From Halicephalobus mephisto (taxonomy: Eukaryota; Nematoda; Chromadorea; Rhabditida; Panagrolaimidae): a stretch of 64,000 bases of DNA. The notes under the pieces were generated by a model that made no database searches, was not told the origin of the DNA, and saw only the letters and a program-made list of their open reading frames with translations. Location of the stretch: assembly GCA_009193035.1 (NCBI GenBank), contig SWDT01000120.1, positions 248,001 through 312,000 on the forward strand. The letters are read 5' to 3'. Positions 40,301-49,245 of this stretch are shown here, piece by piece. The translations under genes were made by a program, and so were the position numbers. How positions within the stretch are numbered: position 1 is the stretch's first letter; the number at the start of each line of letters is the position of its first letter.

Positions 40301-42672
40301 GAAGAAGGAGGAGGATTGTTCGATGCAAATTCTCTAGATGAGATAATGGATGGTTGGGCGAAAACAATTATATCTGCCAGAGCGAGATTGTGTGGAATAC
40401 CTGTTGGAGTTATATCTGTCGAAACGAGAACAATGAATTTCGAAATTCCGGCAGATCCTGCTTCTGAAAATTCCCAATCAACGATAATGACACAAGCAGG
40501 ACAAGTTTGGTATCCGGATTCTGCATATAAAACAGCAGAAGCTATAAATGACTTTAATAAAGAAGGATTACCATTGATATTTTTGGCAAATATTCGTGGA
40601 TTTAGTGGAGGTCAAAAAGACATGTTTGAAATGGTACTCAAATTCGGAGCAATGATTGTGGATGCTCTTCAATCTTATACTCAACCAGTTATCGTATATA
40701 TTCCTCCTAATGGTGAATTACGTGGTGGAGCATGGGCCGTACTGGACACAAAAATAAATCCAACATGTATCAAGATGCTCGCCGACGTTGAATCCAGAGG
40801 CGGTGTACTGGAAGCAGAAGGAATGGTTGAAATTAAATTTAGAAAACATGATTTACATACTTTAATGCTTAAATGTGATTCTAAAATTCAAGAATTAACA
40901 TCAGCATTAAGTAATGTTTCAACTGAATCCGAAAAATCCGAAATTCAAAAATTATTAAATAATAGAAAAGAATTTTTATTACCCGTCTATAGAACAGTTG
41001 CAGTTAAATTTGCCGATTTACATGATACAACAACGAGAATGCTTGCTAAAAATGCAATTCATGTAAGTTTTAAAAATTGATAAATTAAAAAAATTATTTT
41101 TATAAAAAAACAATAAATTAAAGAAAAATTAATTTTTGTAAAAATAATAAATTTTTGTGAAAAAATCAATAAGTTTAAAAAAAAATTAATTTTGTAAAAA
41201 AAATAAATAAATTTAAAAAATAATAAATTTTGTAAAAAAATTGATAATTTAAAAAAAAATTAATTTTGTAAAAAAATTGATAAATTTAAAAAAAAATTAA
41301 TTTTTGTAAAAAATCAATAATTTAAAAAAATTAATAAATAAGTTTTTTTTAAAATTAATAAACAAAATTTTTTAAATTAAAGGTTTTTGTTTAAATAATT
41401 TTAAAAAATTAGTAAGTTTTTTAAAAATTAATAAATTCAAAATTTTTAGGATCAATTAAATTGGTATGATGCTAGAAATTATATCCATCAACTTCTTCAA
41501 GTGCAGTTAATCAGATTTGATATGGCAAGAAGATATGCCATCGCTTCTGGCGCCAAATCTCCACTTAAAGTACAAGACCTCGAAGACGGGTGTAGATGGG
41601 TCGATCAGTACTTGAATGAATCCAAATGCTCTTATATGACTTCTGTGGAGAACTATCAAGGTGGTAAATCTAGATACACTTATAATGTGTCTGAAATTAA
41701 CAACAAAGCTCATGGATTTTCACGGGTTCTTGAAGATGTGATTGTTAAAAAAACAACAACATCTTTCGTTACGTAAGTTTTATTAAATTTATTAAAATTG
41801 TCATCGTATGATTCTTAGTTTAGTTTTTATTCAAATTTTTCCTACAGTAATCTTCAGAGTCGATGTTTTTATTATTTCAGATATATCTGCAAAGTTATAT
41901 TTTTTTGAGTTTTACGAATGTAGAAAATTAATTTACTTTAAGGGCTTTTTTGTGGACATAAAACTCTAAATTTTTTTATAGATCTTATAGATGTCTGAAT
42001 TCTTTATGAACGAATGTCTGAACTTCACAAAATATATCCCTAAATCATTTTTAAATAAACTTTAATAGTGAATATTTAAATTCTTTATAAATATCTCAAA
42101 TCTACAAAACATATCCCTAAATCATTTTTAAATAAACTTTAATAGTGAATATTTAAATTCTTTATGAATATCTGAACATTTTATAAATATCTCAAATGTA
42201 CAAAATATATCTCTATATCATTTTTAAATAAATTTTATTAGTGAATATTTAAATTTTTTATGAATATCTGAACATTTTATAAATATCTCAAATGTACAAA
42301 ATATATCTCTAAATCATTTTTAAATAAACTTTAATAGTGAATATATAAATTCTTTATTAATGAATACCTCAATTTTTTTTGAACTGAACTTCTAAATTGT
42401 CTAAGGAGTAAATTCTATCTTTTTTAGTTGATTTTTAAACAAAAACGAATAATTTAAGAAATCAACGAATTTTATTAATAATTTGATTTTTGAAGATTTT
42501 AAAAAAAAATTAATGAAAATTATTATTTATGTTATTTTTTAGACAACTGAGAAAAATTAGCAGTGAAGCTCGAAAATTATTACTACAAGAACTCGTGCAA
42601 TCGGCTGATGAAGAAACACGTCAAGAACTTCTTCGATCTGTTTTGACGTTCGTCTCAAGTGATAAACATTAG
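28305..42672 (+). CDS. Acetyl-CoA carboxylase, multidomain
   Basis: Exons 28305-28444, 32982-33153, 33199-33337, 33852-34372, 34627-36894, 37482-38525, 38975-41062, 41450-41772 and 42543-42672, all in phase, give 2274 residues, near full length for the animal enzyme. It makes malonyl-CoA from acetyl-CoA, bicarbonate and ATP, the committed step of fatty-acid synthesis (POD-2 in C. elegans). Order: biotin carboxylase with ATP-grasp loop KASEGGGGKGIRK, biotin carrier with Lys773 in ESMKM, central regulatory region, and carboxyltransferase with SGARIGFA and IRGFSGGQKDM. Exon 1 joins exon 2 across a 4.5-kb intron in exact phase; it also carries an AMPK-like site (Ser11 in RLRAISENFL). Without exon 1, translation could start at an in-frame Met in exon 2 (33013). 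Exon 1 is the least certain part. Confidence 0.93.
28620..29125. repeat. About 165-bp tandem repeat, three copies, GC-richer
   Basis: The unit includes gatcgaagggcgaaatgccg and gtacagctgatcttatcttt. The copies are 90% or more alike by eye and lie in acetyl-CoA carboxylase intron 1. They are less AT-rich than most repeats here. Confidence 0.88.
29530..31380. repeat. Large inverted repeat, about 1.85 kb, arms about 400 bp
   Basis: The left arm (from about 29533, gttgacggtcagagttcgac) and the right arm (ending about 31370, gtcgaactctgaccgtcaac) are reverse complements through some 400 bp. Each arm itself holds three or four tandem units carrying cgaaaattcatatatcaaat. The middle (29970-31010) holds more degenerate copies in both orientations. 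It looks like a foldback-type element sitting in acetyl-CoA carboxylase intron 1. No transposase frame is seen. Confidence 0.75.
31390..31500. other. GC-richer patch next to the large inverted repeat
   Basis: A plus-strand frame reads ENWFVPDETLRKWQ before a TAA near 31430, and the minus strand is also open. No acceptor or partner exon was found. It may be a fragment carried by the neighbouring element. Confidence 0.15.
31618..31815 (-). CDS. Small single-exon gene nested in acetyl-CoA carboxylase intron 1
   Basis: A 65-codon frame starts MEKFTDNLRPIFSP and ends in DDRFHPWN. Its codon use and base composition are gene-like inside an AT-rich intron. An AATAAA (31610-31615 on the complement) begins two bases after the stop codon, which would give a very short 3' UTR. 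It lies antisense to its host. The peptide is basic, Pro-rich and has no clear signal peptide; I do not recognise the family. It could be a small mitochondrial or nuclear protein, or the last exon of a longer gene, though no acceptor precedes the ATG. Confidence 0.45.
   Translation of the reverse strand: MEKFTDNLRPIFSPTIGKGPPILVPAKYEPKTDKLLTLLAYTFLGQKTSPSPRERAIDDRFHPWN
31840..32260. repeat. A/T tandem repeat in acetyl-CoA carboxylase intron 1
   Basis: A roughly 24-bp unit (actttttatgaataaaaat) is arranged in a higher-order unit of about 177 bp that is present twice. Confidence 0.8.
32640..32960. repeat. A/T tandem repeat before acetyl-CoA carboxylase exon 2
   Basis: Units carrying tatatttttagaatttactt recur four times. 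Many contain TTTTTAG, but only the final TTTTCAG before 32982 is used in the phase-consistent model. Confidence 0.7.
33400..33851. repeat. Short-unit repeat filling acetyl-CoA carboxylase intron 3
   Basis: The unit tttttagaatacttaaaaaa recurs more than ten times up to the splice site. Because each unit contains a TTTTTAG-like acceptor, the intron holds an array of decoy 3' splice sites; the last one is the in-frame choice. Confidence 0.75.
36895..37481 (+). repeat. Acetyl-CoA carboxylase intron 5, copy A of duplicated intron
   Basis: A 587-bp phase-0 intron. Its last 300 bases are near-identical to the last 300 bases of intron 6, and the first 50 bases are also related (gtaag, then a shared ttgtctgagata). 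Middle parts are short tandem units around aattcaatattctgaagatg. Confidence 0.88.
38526..38974 (+). repeat. Acetyl-CoA carboxylase intron 6, copy B of duplicated intron
   Basis: A 449-bp phase-0 intron that matches intron 5 through ttccggaaatgaatttctga, gattactgtattttaaataa and on to the acceptor ttcaaactttttag. The intervening exon (37482-38525) has no similarity to its neighbours, so the intron sequence was copied without the exon. Confidence 0.88.
41063..41449. repeat. Short-unit A/T repeat in acetyl-CoA carboxylase intron 7
   Basis: Units of about 30-37 bp built on aaattaatttttgtaaaaaa. No coding potential. Confidence 0.65.
41773..42542. repeat. Acetyl-CoA carboxylase intron 8 with 9870-type repeat
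   Basis: Four units of 65-110 bp carrying ttttaaataaactttaatag lie at 42040-42350. They are followed by sequence homologous to 10477-10670, downstream of the tubulin gene. Confidence 0.7.
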
Positions 42673-43164
42673 AACCATTTTCTCCCGGTTAGCACAATAT
42701 TTTGAATGTCATAAATGTTTAGAATGTAAAATTATAATATCAAAAATTATAACGATATAAATTTTATTTTTTTTTAAATTTACAAATTTTTGTTTTTTTA
42801 AGAGAATTTATAAAATTTTTTTTTAAAAGAAAAGTTACAAAATTTTTATTTAAAAAAATTCATAAAATTTACAAATTTTTGTTTTTTTAAGAAAATTTAT
42901 AAATTTTTATTTTAAAAAGAAATCATAAAATTTACAAATTTTTATTTTTTAAGAAAATTTATAAATTTTTATTTTTTTTAAAAAAGTTACAAAATTTTAT
43001 TTTTAAAAAAATTTATAAAATTTTTGTTTTTTTAAAGAAAAGTTGTAAAATTTTTATTTTTTTTTAAAAAGTTAAAAAATTTTTATTTAAAAAAATTTAT
43101 AAAATTTTTGTTTTTTTAAAGAAAAGTTGTAAAATTTTTATTTTTTAAGGGAAATTCATAAAAT
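42673..43164. repeat. Convergent 3' spacer, A/T tandem repeat
   Basis: Between the converging acetyl-CoA carboxylase and apyrase genes. Units of tttttttaaagaaaagttgt and aaaaaatttataaaattttt recur. No canonical poly(A) signal is obvious. Confidence 0.65.
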
Positions 43165-46100
43165 TTATGTATTCCAGTTTGCAAATTCAATACCTTCGAA
43201 TTTATAATTTCCAGGAATTTTTGTTTCGTCCAGAAGAATCGTTCCGTCGATTTTGAAAATCATCGAATACGTCGCAATTGGAAAACGTTCGACTTCTTCG
43301 GTTTTTAATGCAATAATTAAAGTATCGTTGGTTTCTGGCAAAAATTGAAAAGATGAAAATCCTCTTGATAAATGTACTTGACCTATTCTGACATGATCAA
43401 ATTTAGTGAAATTTTCGTCTGCAATAATTAAATAATTAGAACCTTTCATTTGATCCTTGACGTAATTGAAGGATTCGAACGATATTCGTCGTGGTAAAAA
43501 AAACCATTTTTTATGAATTTCTGACCATTGACAACTTTCGTGAATTATGTAATTCGGAAATTCCACTCCGATCGATGATCGAAGTTTTTTATAACGTTCT
43601 TCCCAATTTTCTGATCGAATTTCTCCGAATCTCGAGATTACTTTTATCCACATAGGATTACTGTTAAGAAATCGACCTTTTTCGTCAGTATACTCTTTAC
43701 CGTAACCTCCAACGTAAAGTTCATCGCCTTTGATCGTCATCCATTCTGCTTTGTATACTGTAAACGAAAAAATTAAAATTAAATTATTTTAAAATTAAAT
43801 TATTTTAAAAACTTTTTAGATATTACAGTAGCCTATAAGATAACTTCTTCGAGCTTACGGAATTTCACAATTTGTCGAGTTATTTTTAAAATTAAATTTT
43901 TTTCGAAATTGTCTCGACGAGAATTTGAAACTTTTTAGAAGATTTTTGAAAAGTTCCAAAATTAAAAAAATCAAATTATTTTAAAAATAAAAAGTAATTT
44001 TTTCGAAATTGTCTTGATGGAAATTTACAAAAGTTGGTAGAAACTACAGTAAGCTAGTAATTTTAGACTATTTCGTAATCATAATTTTCGAATTAATTTG
44101 TTCGTGATTTTTAAAATAATTAAAAACTTCTAAAACAGAGTCATACAGGGTACCTAACTTTATCTGCTTTTTAGGGTTAATTTTCATATATGAAAATACA
44201 GTAGAACTTGGACATAAGATACCTCCTTGGGACCGGGCAAAACGTATGTTATAAAAAATGATATGTCATAAAGGGGGTAAATTTGAAGACTGACTAACTA
44301 AACTCACTCAGATTTTATGCTGTAACAAGGGATATGTCATAACAGGGGTATCTTATATGCAAGTTCTACTGTATTGTCTTCGAAAGAGAAGCACACTCAA
44401 TCATGCAAAAAAACCTGATTTTAGGTACAACAAAAGTAGAAATCGTCACTATTATTTCAATTTCATCACAAATATCGAATATTTATAAAAATGTGACAAT
44501 TGTGTTAGTTTCGCAATTTTTACAGAACAAAAAGTCGGATTTTTTGGGTGCAGACTGTCAGGTACTCAAGATGACTATTCTCCGGGGGTCTTAATCCTTA
44601 TCTTATCTTAGATTCACCGGTCCTAACAAAAAGTATTAATATATATCCAAAAAATCACAACTCATCCACTGAAGATGAATCATTTTTTCGTTAATTAAAA
44701 ATAATAAATAAAAATACCTGAATTTTGTTCTCCATTTCCGTCTGCATTAATGACCCAAGGCACGGCTTTATTATTTGTTAATTTGTATATAATGCCAGTT
44801 TTGTCGTCAGAAGAAAGAAGATGACCGTCGAAACTTTTCAAATCGGACAATTCCATTCCTCTTCCGGCTTTGTTCAGAGCAGATTCGTATTTCTGACTCG
44901 AAAGCCAAACAATTTTGTAATTTCTTGTTTTCTAAAATTAAATCATTTATAATTTTCCTAAATACAGTATCCCAAAAAATAAAAACTTCAAATCATTTTA
45001 ATTCGGTAAATATTGAATAAAATTTAATAATTTTTAATATAAAAAATACGAAATTTGGTTTTAAAAAATTAATTTTTTCTCATATTGAAGATATTTTTGA
45101 ACTTATAATGTTCAAGGTCAGAGTCTATAAAACAGTCGACATCAAAGTCAAAAAAATCCGCAGTTTGCTTGCAATGTTCTGAAAGATAAATCTGTATTTT
45201 AATTTTAATTTTTATATTTATATTTAAATTTACAAATTATTTAAAATCAAAAAATCCGCAGTTTGCTTGCAATGTTCTGAAAGATAAATTTGTATTTTAA
45301 TTTTAATTTTAATTTTTATATTTTAATTTATAAATTATTTAAAATCAAAAAAAGCCGCAGTTTGCTTGCAATATTTGATTGGTCCACTCAATTGTTGCGT
45401 AAAAATTCAATTTGATTTTGATGTCGACTGCTTCATGGAACTCGACATTGTTATAGAATTCATTTATTTCTAAAAAATATAAAACACATCATTTCATATT
45501 TCAGCGAAATCAATTTTTAATTTTACAGTATTTTTTATGTCAAAAAATTTATTTGAATTTTAAAAATGATTAAATTTTTTCAATATTTTTAAAATTTTTA
45601 TAAATTCTTTAAAAAAGTGATTTTTTAAATTAAAAAAAAATATTTTTAAGTTACTAAAAATTGAAAAAAAATTATTTTTGAAATTATTAGAAATTTAAGA
45701 AAAAAGTAATTTTTGGAATTATTAGAATTAAAAAAAATTATTTTTTGGGATAGATTTAATTAATCCTACCAAATTGTAAAAGACATAACCCCTCTGGGAA
45801 ATACTGCTCCATGATGAGTCATTTTCTCGAGATGCCATGTCCATGTCCGATACCGTAATTACCGGAACAATAATAGACTCATCAGGTAGCTTGTATATCG
45901 AGTAAAGTTTAGTACCATTATAAGGTCTCACAGATTTTACTCCGATTTTAGTTTTCGAATTCGGAGTCGGAGGTGCCAAATAAATATTTATTTCGCCATT
46001 GGAAGAATACGATCGAAGAACTGTAAAAATTAAAATTATTGAAAAAAATAAAAAATTAAAATTATTGAAAAAAATAAAAAATTAAAATTATTTAAAAAAA

Positions 46101-46425
46101 TAAAAAATTAAAATTATTCTAAAAAATAAAAAATAAAAATAATTTAAAAAAATTAAAAATTAAAATTATTTAAAAAAATTAAAAATAAAAATAATTTTAA
46201 AAAATCTAAATTATTTAGAAAAAATAAAAAATTAAAATAATTTAAAAAAATTAAAAATTGAAATTATTTAGAAAAATTAAAAATAAAAATTATTTTAGAA
46301 AAAATTAAAAAATAAAATTATTTAGAAAAAGTAAAAAATTTAAATTATTTTTAAAAAAATAAAAAATTCAAACCTGTTGAAAAAATATATTCTGGAAAAA
46401 AAATTAGAAATAACAAATTCCTCAT
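43165..46425 (-). CDS. Apyrase (CANT1/SCAN-type calcium-activated nucleotidase)
   Basis: Exons 46425-46374, 46020-45770, 44931-44718 and 43757-43165 join in phase to 369 residues. The family hydrolyses UDP/GDP (and other nucleoside di- and triphosphates) in a Ca2+-dependent way in the ER/Golgi lumen or outside the cell, helping glycoprotein quality control and glycosylation. It is a five-bladed propeller. Visible family blocks: GRGMELSDL, DDKTGIIY, KAEWMTIKG, ELYVGGYGKE, IHESCQW, WFFLPRR, GFSSFQFLP and KFEGIEFA. The first exon encodes a signal peptide of about 17 residues. Length is typical of secreted forms. An alternative first exon may lie upstream (46505-46685). Confidence 0.92.
43960..44198. 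repeat. Interspersed repeat shared with the ADAM intron
   Basis: Near-identical to 15960-16200 over about 200 bp, ending with one unit of the 51-bp repeat (ttagggttaattttcatata). Confidence 0.8.
44199..44371. mobile_element. Pogo-like MITE in apyrase intron
   Basis: A 173-bp element flanked by TA on both sides. The ends are inverted repeats: cagtagaacttggacataag at the left, and cttatatgcaagttctactg at the right. No coding capacity. Confidence 0.85.
44405..44547. mobile_element. Short GCACAAAAAA-family element with inverted ends
   Basis: About 143 bp. The left end tgcaaaaaaacctgatttta and right end tcggattttttgggtgca are imperfect inverted repeats. The body (aaaatgtgacaattgtgtta) matches the larger copies at 57728 and 63415. 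Confidence 0.7.
45110..45445. repeat. Tandem repeat with inverted ends in apyrase intron
   Basis: Three units of about 115 bp carry gcagtttgcttgcaatgtt. The outer ends are imperfect inverted repeats (aaaacagtcgacatcaaagt and gattttgatgtcgactgctt). Same family as the tandem duplication at 6303-6700. Confidence 0.75.
46025..46370. repeat. Short A/T tandem repeat in apyrase intron 1
   Basis: The unit aaaaattaaaattatttaaa recurs throughout. No exon is hidden in it. Confidence 0.75.
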
Positions 46426-46504
46426 TTTTGTTTCTGATCGTCCAAGATAATAAAAAAATTGAAGATTTCGAAGTTCGAAAAACTTGTCAAGCACGTAACC
46501 CTAC

Positions 46505-46685
46505 CTCCGATTGCATTTTTATTGAAAGCACTTAATGAATCTTCGCGATTTAAACGATCAACATCATCGAATTTCAACCGGTCAGGAAGAAGTCCTAGCT
46601 TTTGACCGTTGGAACAAAAATAATTACAGATATTGTTGTCTTTGTCCAGAAAACTGGATAATAAAATGGAACAATAATAAAACAA
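46505..46685 (-). other. Possible alternative first exon of apyrase
   Basis: A minus-strand open stretch of about 60 codons with gene-like content, including LGLLPDRLKFDDVDRLN, ends at a GGAG|gtaggg donor in phase 1. That is the same phase as the donor of the signal-peptide exon at 46374, so it could splice to 46020. It begins inside the tandem repeat at 46640. It would replace the signal peptide with a different N-terminus. It could also be an exon of another gene. Confidence 0.4.
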
Positions 46686-47085
46686 TATTAATGCTATAAG
46701 ATTGTCAATTTTCTAAATATTTTATTTCCTTTTAGAAGTTCTTAAATATCTAATATATGTTATGTTTTTATCCAGAGGACTAGAAAAAATAATATAGAGC
46801 AATATTAATGTCATAAGATTATCAATTTTTTGAATTTTTTATTCCCTTTTAGAAGTTTCTAGATATCTAATATATGTTATGTCTTTATTCAGAAGACTGA
46901 ATAATAATATAAAACTATAATAAAGCAATATTAATGCTATAAGATTGTCAATTTTCTAAATATTTTATTTCCTTTTAGAAGTTTCTAGATATCTAATATA
47001 TGTTATGTCTATCCAGAGGACTAGAAAAAATAATATAGATCAATATTAATGTCATAAGATTGTCAATTTTCTAACTATTTTATCT
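46640..47085. repeat. About 120-130-bp tandem repeat, 3.5 copies
   Basis: The unit carries ataagattgtcaattttcta, ttccttttagaagtttcta and atatctaatatatgttatgt. The first unit overlaps the start of the possible alternative apyrase exon. Confidence 0.85.
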
Positions 47086-47823
47086 ATTTTTAAAACTTTC
47101 TAAAATTAAAAAACTAGAACTTTAAAATTCTATAATCTCATTAAAATTTTCAAAACTTTTTAAAACTTAATGGAAGATTTCAAAACCTTTTAAAATTCTT
47201 GGAGAACTTCTTAAATTCAACAGAAAGTTCTGAAATCATTCAAAAATTCTTGGAAATTAAATTTTTTCGGAATCTATTGAGAATTTTTATTATCTTATTA
47301 AACCTAAAAACCTAAACAAAAACACATAAATCTTAAATTTCACATTAGATGATAGAATCGAACTGAAAAAACAAGAATTAAATGCACAAATATATGTTAT
47401 TTCTAATAAAATTGAATTTTGTCGAATTTATTTAAAAAATAAAACCAGAAACTTTATTCAAAAATCGAACATAAATGTATGTACATTTTTTTATTATTAA
47501 AAAACGAAAATTTTCTATAAACTGATAAATTTTTTATTTTTATTGTTTACTTTAAAAATAATTTAAATAATCGATTCAGATGAAGATTTAGTAATTTCCC
47601 GAAATGTTAAGCCCTAAAGTTAGAAAACACTTTGTTTATGTGTTTTATTGTCGTTGAATTTCTTTTTTCACATTGGATATCACGGATGATGATATCTCGT
47701 AGATTCTTCATGAGATTCAAGTCCGGTAATTAAATTGACTAAGGAAAAATATCGATTTTATGGTCAGAAAATCATTTCTTCACATATTTCAAAACGCATT
47801 TTTACTATTTTAATACTGTAAAA
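47086..47823. other. Intergenic DNA without visible gene
   Basis: AT-rich, mostly unique-looking sequence with scattered poly-A/T runs. No open frame or RNA gene recognised. Confidence 0.4.
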
Positions 47824-48128
47824 GCCGGAGTGGTGTAGAGGCAATGGACGCCGATGTATCGCAGGTTCGAATCCTGGCTGACCTGAACCCAGGTCGTAAA
47901 GCTACCCTTCTTCTTAGGAGATCTTGTAGCGAAATAGGGGCACATTTAATATGGAAGATTAAAAACGAATCCGAGTGCTGCTGACCCCAGCGGACCCGTA
48001 AAGGCCAAAGTCGACCCTAGTGGTCAGTGGAAAGCCCGTCTTCGTCACACCTAGCAGTATGCCGGAACTTCTGAATACCTGCGAATTTGGAAAGTTCCAC
48101 CAAAACTCGATTACTGGGAGCATCTTTT
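47824..48128 (+). mobile_element. tRNA-derived SINE candidate
   Basis: The head contains a perfect Pol III A box (TGGTGTAGAGG, 47831-47841) and, 43 bp later, a perfect B box (GGTTCGAATCC, 47874-47884), the spacing of a tRNA gene. The expected acceptor-stem complement of gccggag is not present, so it is not a functional tRNA. A GC-rich tRNA-unrelated body of about 230 bp follows (for example gctgaccccagcggacccgt), ending near a TTTT Pol III stop at about 48125. It stands out sharply in composition from its AT-rich flanks. Confidence 0.65.
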
Positions 48129-48600
48129 ATCTTTCTCTTTAATATTGAAAAAACTAATTGAATGTCATATGCAAATGAGCAAAGCAAAACATGTGATTTT
48201 CGAAATTGCTCGATATTTTAATGAGTATATTATATCATAAAATCACACAGGTGGTCCAACATCAGAAGCAGAAAAACATCCCTCGAACAAGAATGTCTCA
48301 TTTCTGCGCTTAGTTGTTGAGATTTGGTTTTTGGATCGAAATTTGTACTAGTAGTGAGTCAAATCCAGTGTATTTCTTCAATGTCGAATAAACAGAAGGT
48401 TGATTCATCATTCTAGACTAGTTTCACCCACATATCAAGTAATCAAAGACAACTTTACTCAGCTCAATCGAGTCTCATTGATTTGTGGATAAAAAATGGT
48501 TTCTTAACTCCGTGATAATAATGAAAATCAGCTTCAATTAATTTTCGTCTTATTGCTCAGAAAGTGACAGAATCATTTTCTAGATCGAGAACTGCAATTT
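48129..48600. other. Intergenic DNA without visible gene
   Basis: Moderate composition, no long open frame. No feature recognised. Confidence 0.35.
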
Positions 48601-48619
48601 TGATATTTGTGAATATAAT

Positions 48620-48955
48620 TATGAAAAGTTCCTAATGTATTATAAACAAGTCATTAAATATTTTATATCAATGTCAATATAATACTTATCTCCAAAGTAA
48701 AAAAAAAGATAATCCATATCTGTTTTTATCTTAATGTATTATAAATAAGTCATTAAATATTTTATATCAATGTCAATATAATACTTATCTCCAAGGTAAA
48801 AGAAAATTATAATCCACATGTTTTTATCCTAATGTATTATAAATAAGTCATTAAATACTTTATATCAATGTCAATATAACACTTATCTCCAAGGTAAAAG
48901 AAAATTATAATCCATATCTGTTTTTATCCTAATGTATTATAAACTTATAGAATTA
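48620..48955. repeat. About 105-bp tandem repeat, 3.2 copies
   Basis: The unit carries cctaatgtattataaataag and ttatatcaatgtcaatataa followed by acttatctccaaggtaaaag. Confidence 0.88.
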
Positions 48956-49245
48956 AACTCCAAAACCTCAAGTTTTAGAATTCTTTATGAGGTTCTTGAA
49001 ATTCATGTTGCTAACATTTTGTAACTACGTTGATTTTTATAATAGTTTAATTTGATTATTTGTGTAGATTGTTGAATTCGTCAAGAAATCAGGCGCTTTA
49101 TTTTCATTGTCACTTTTTCAACAATAAAACAAGGAAAGGAACAAAACACGCAATGGAGCTGGAAGACTACGTTTCTTCAATATTTGCGCCAGAATAAGGA
49201 ACGAGGCGTGGTGGAAAAGGCAAGAAGAGTCTCGATTCCGGAGTT

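Noticed and set aside
47824..47900. tRNA gene
   Set aside because: A and B boxes are perfect, but the acceptor stem does not pair; a SINE head fits better.
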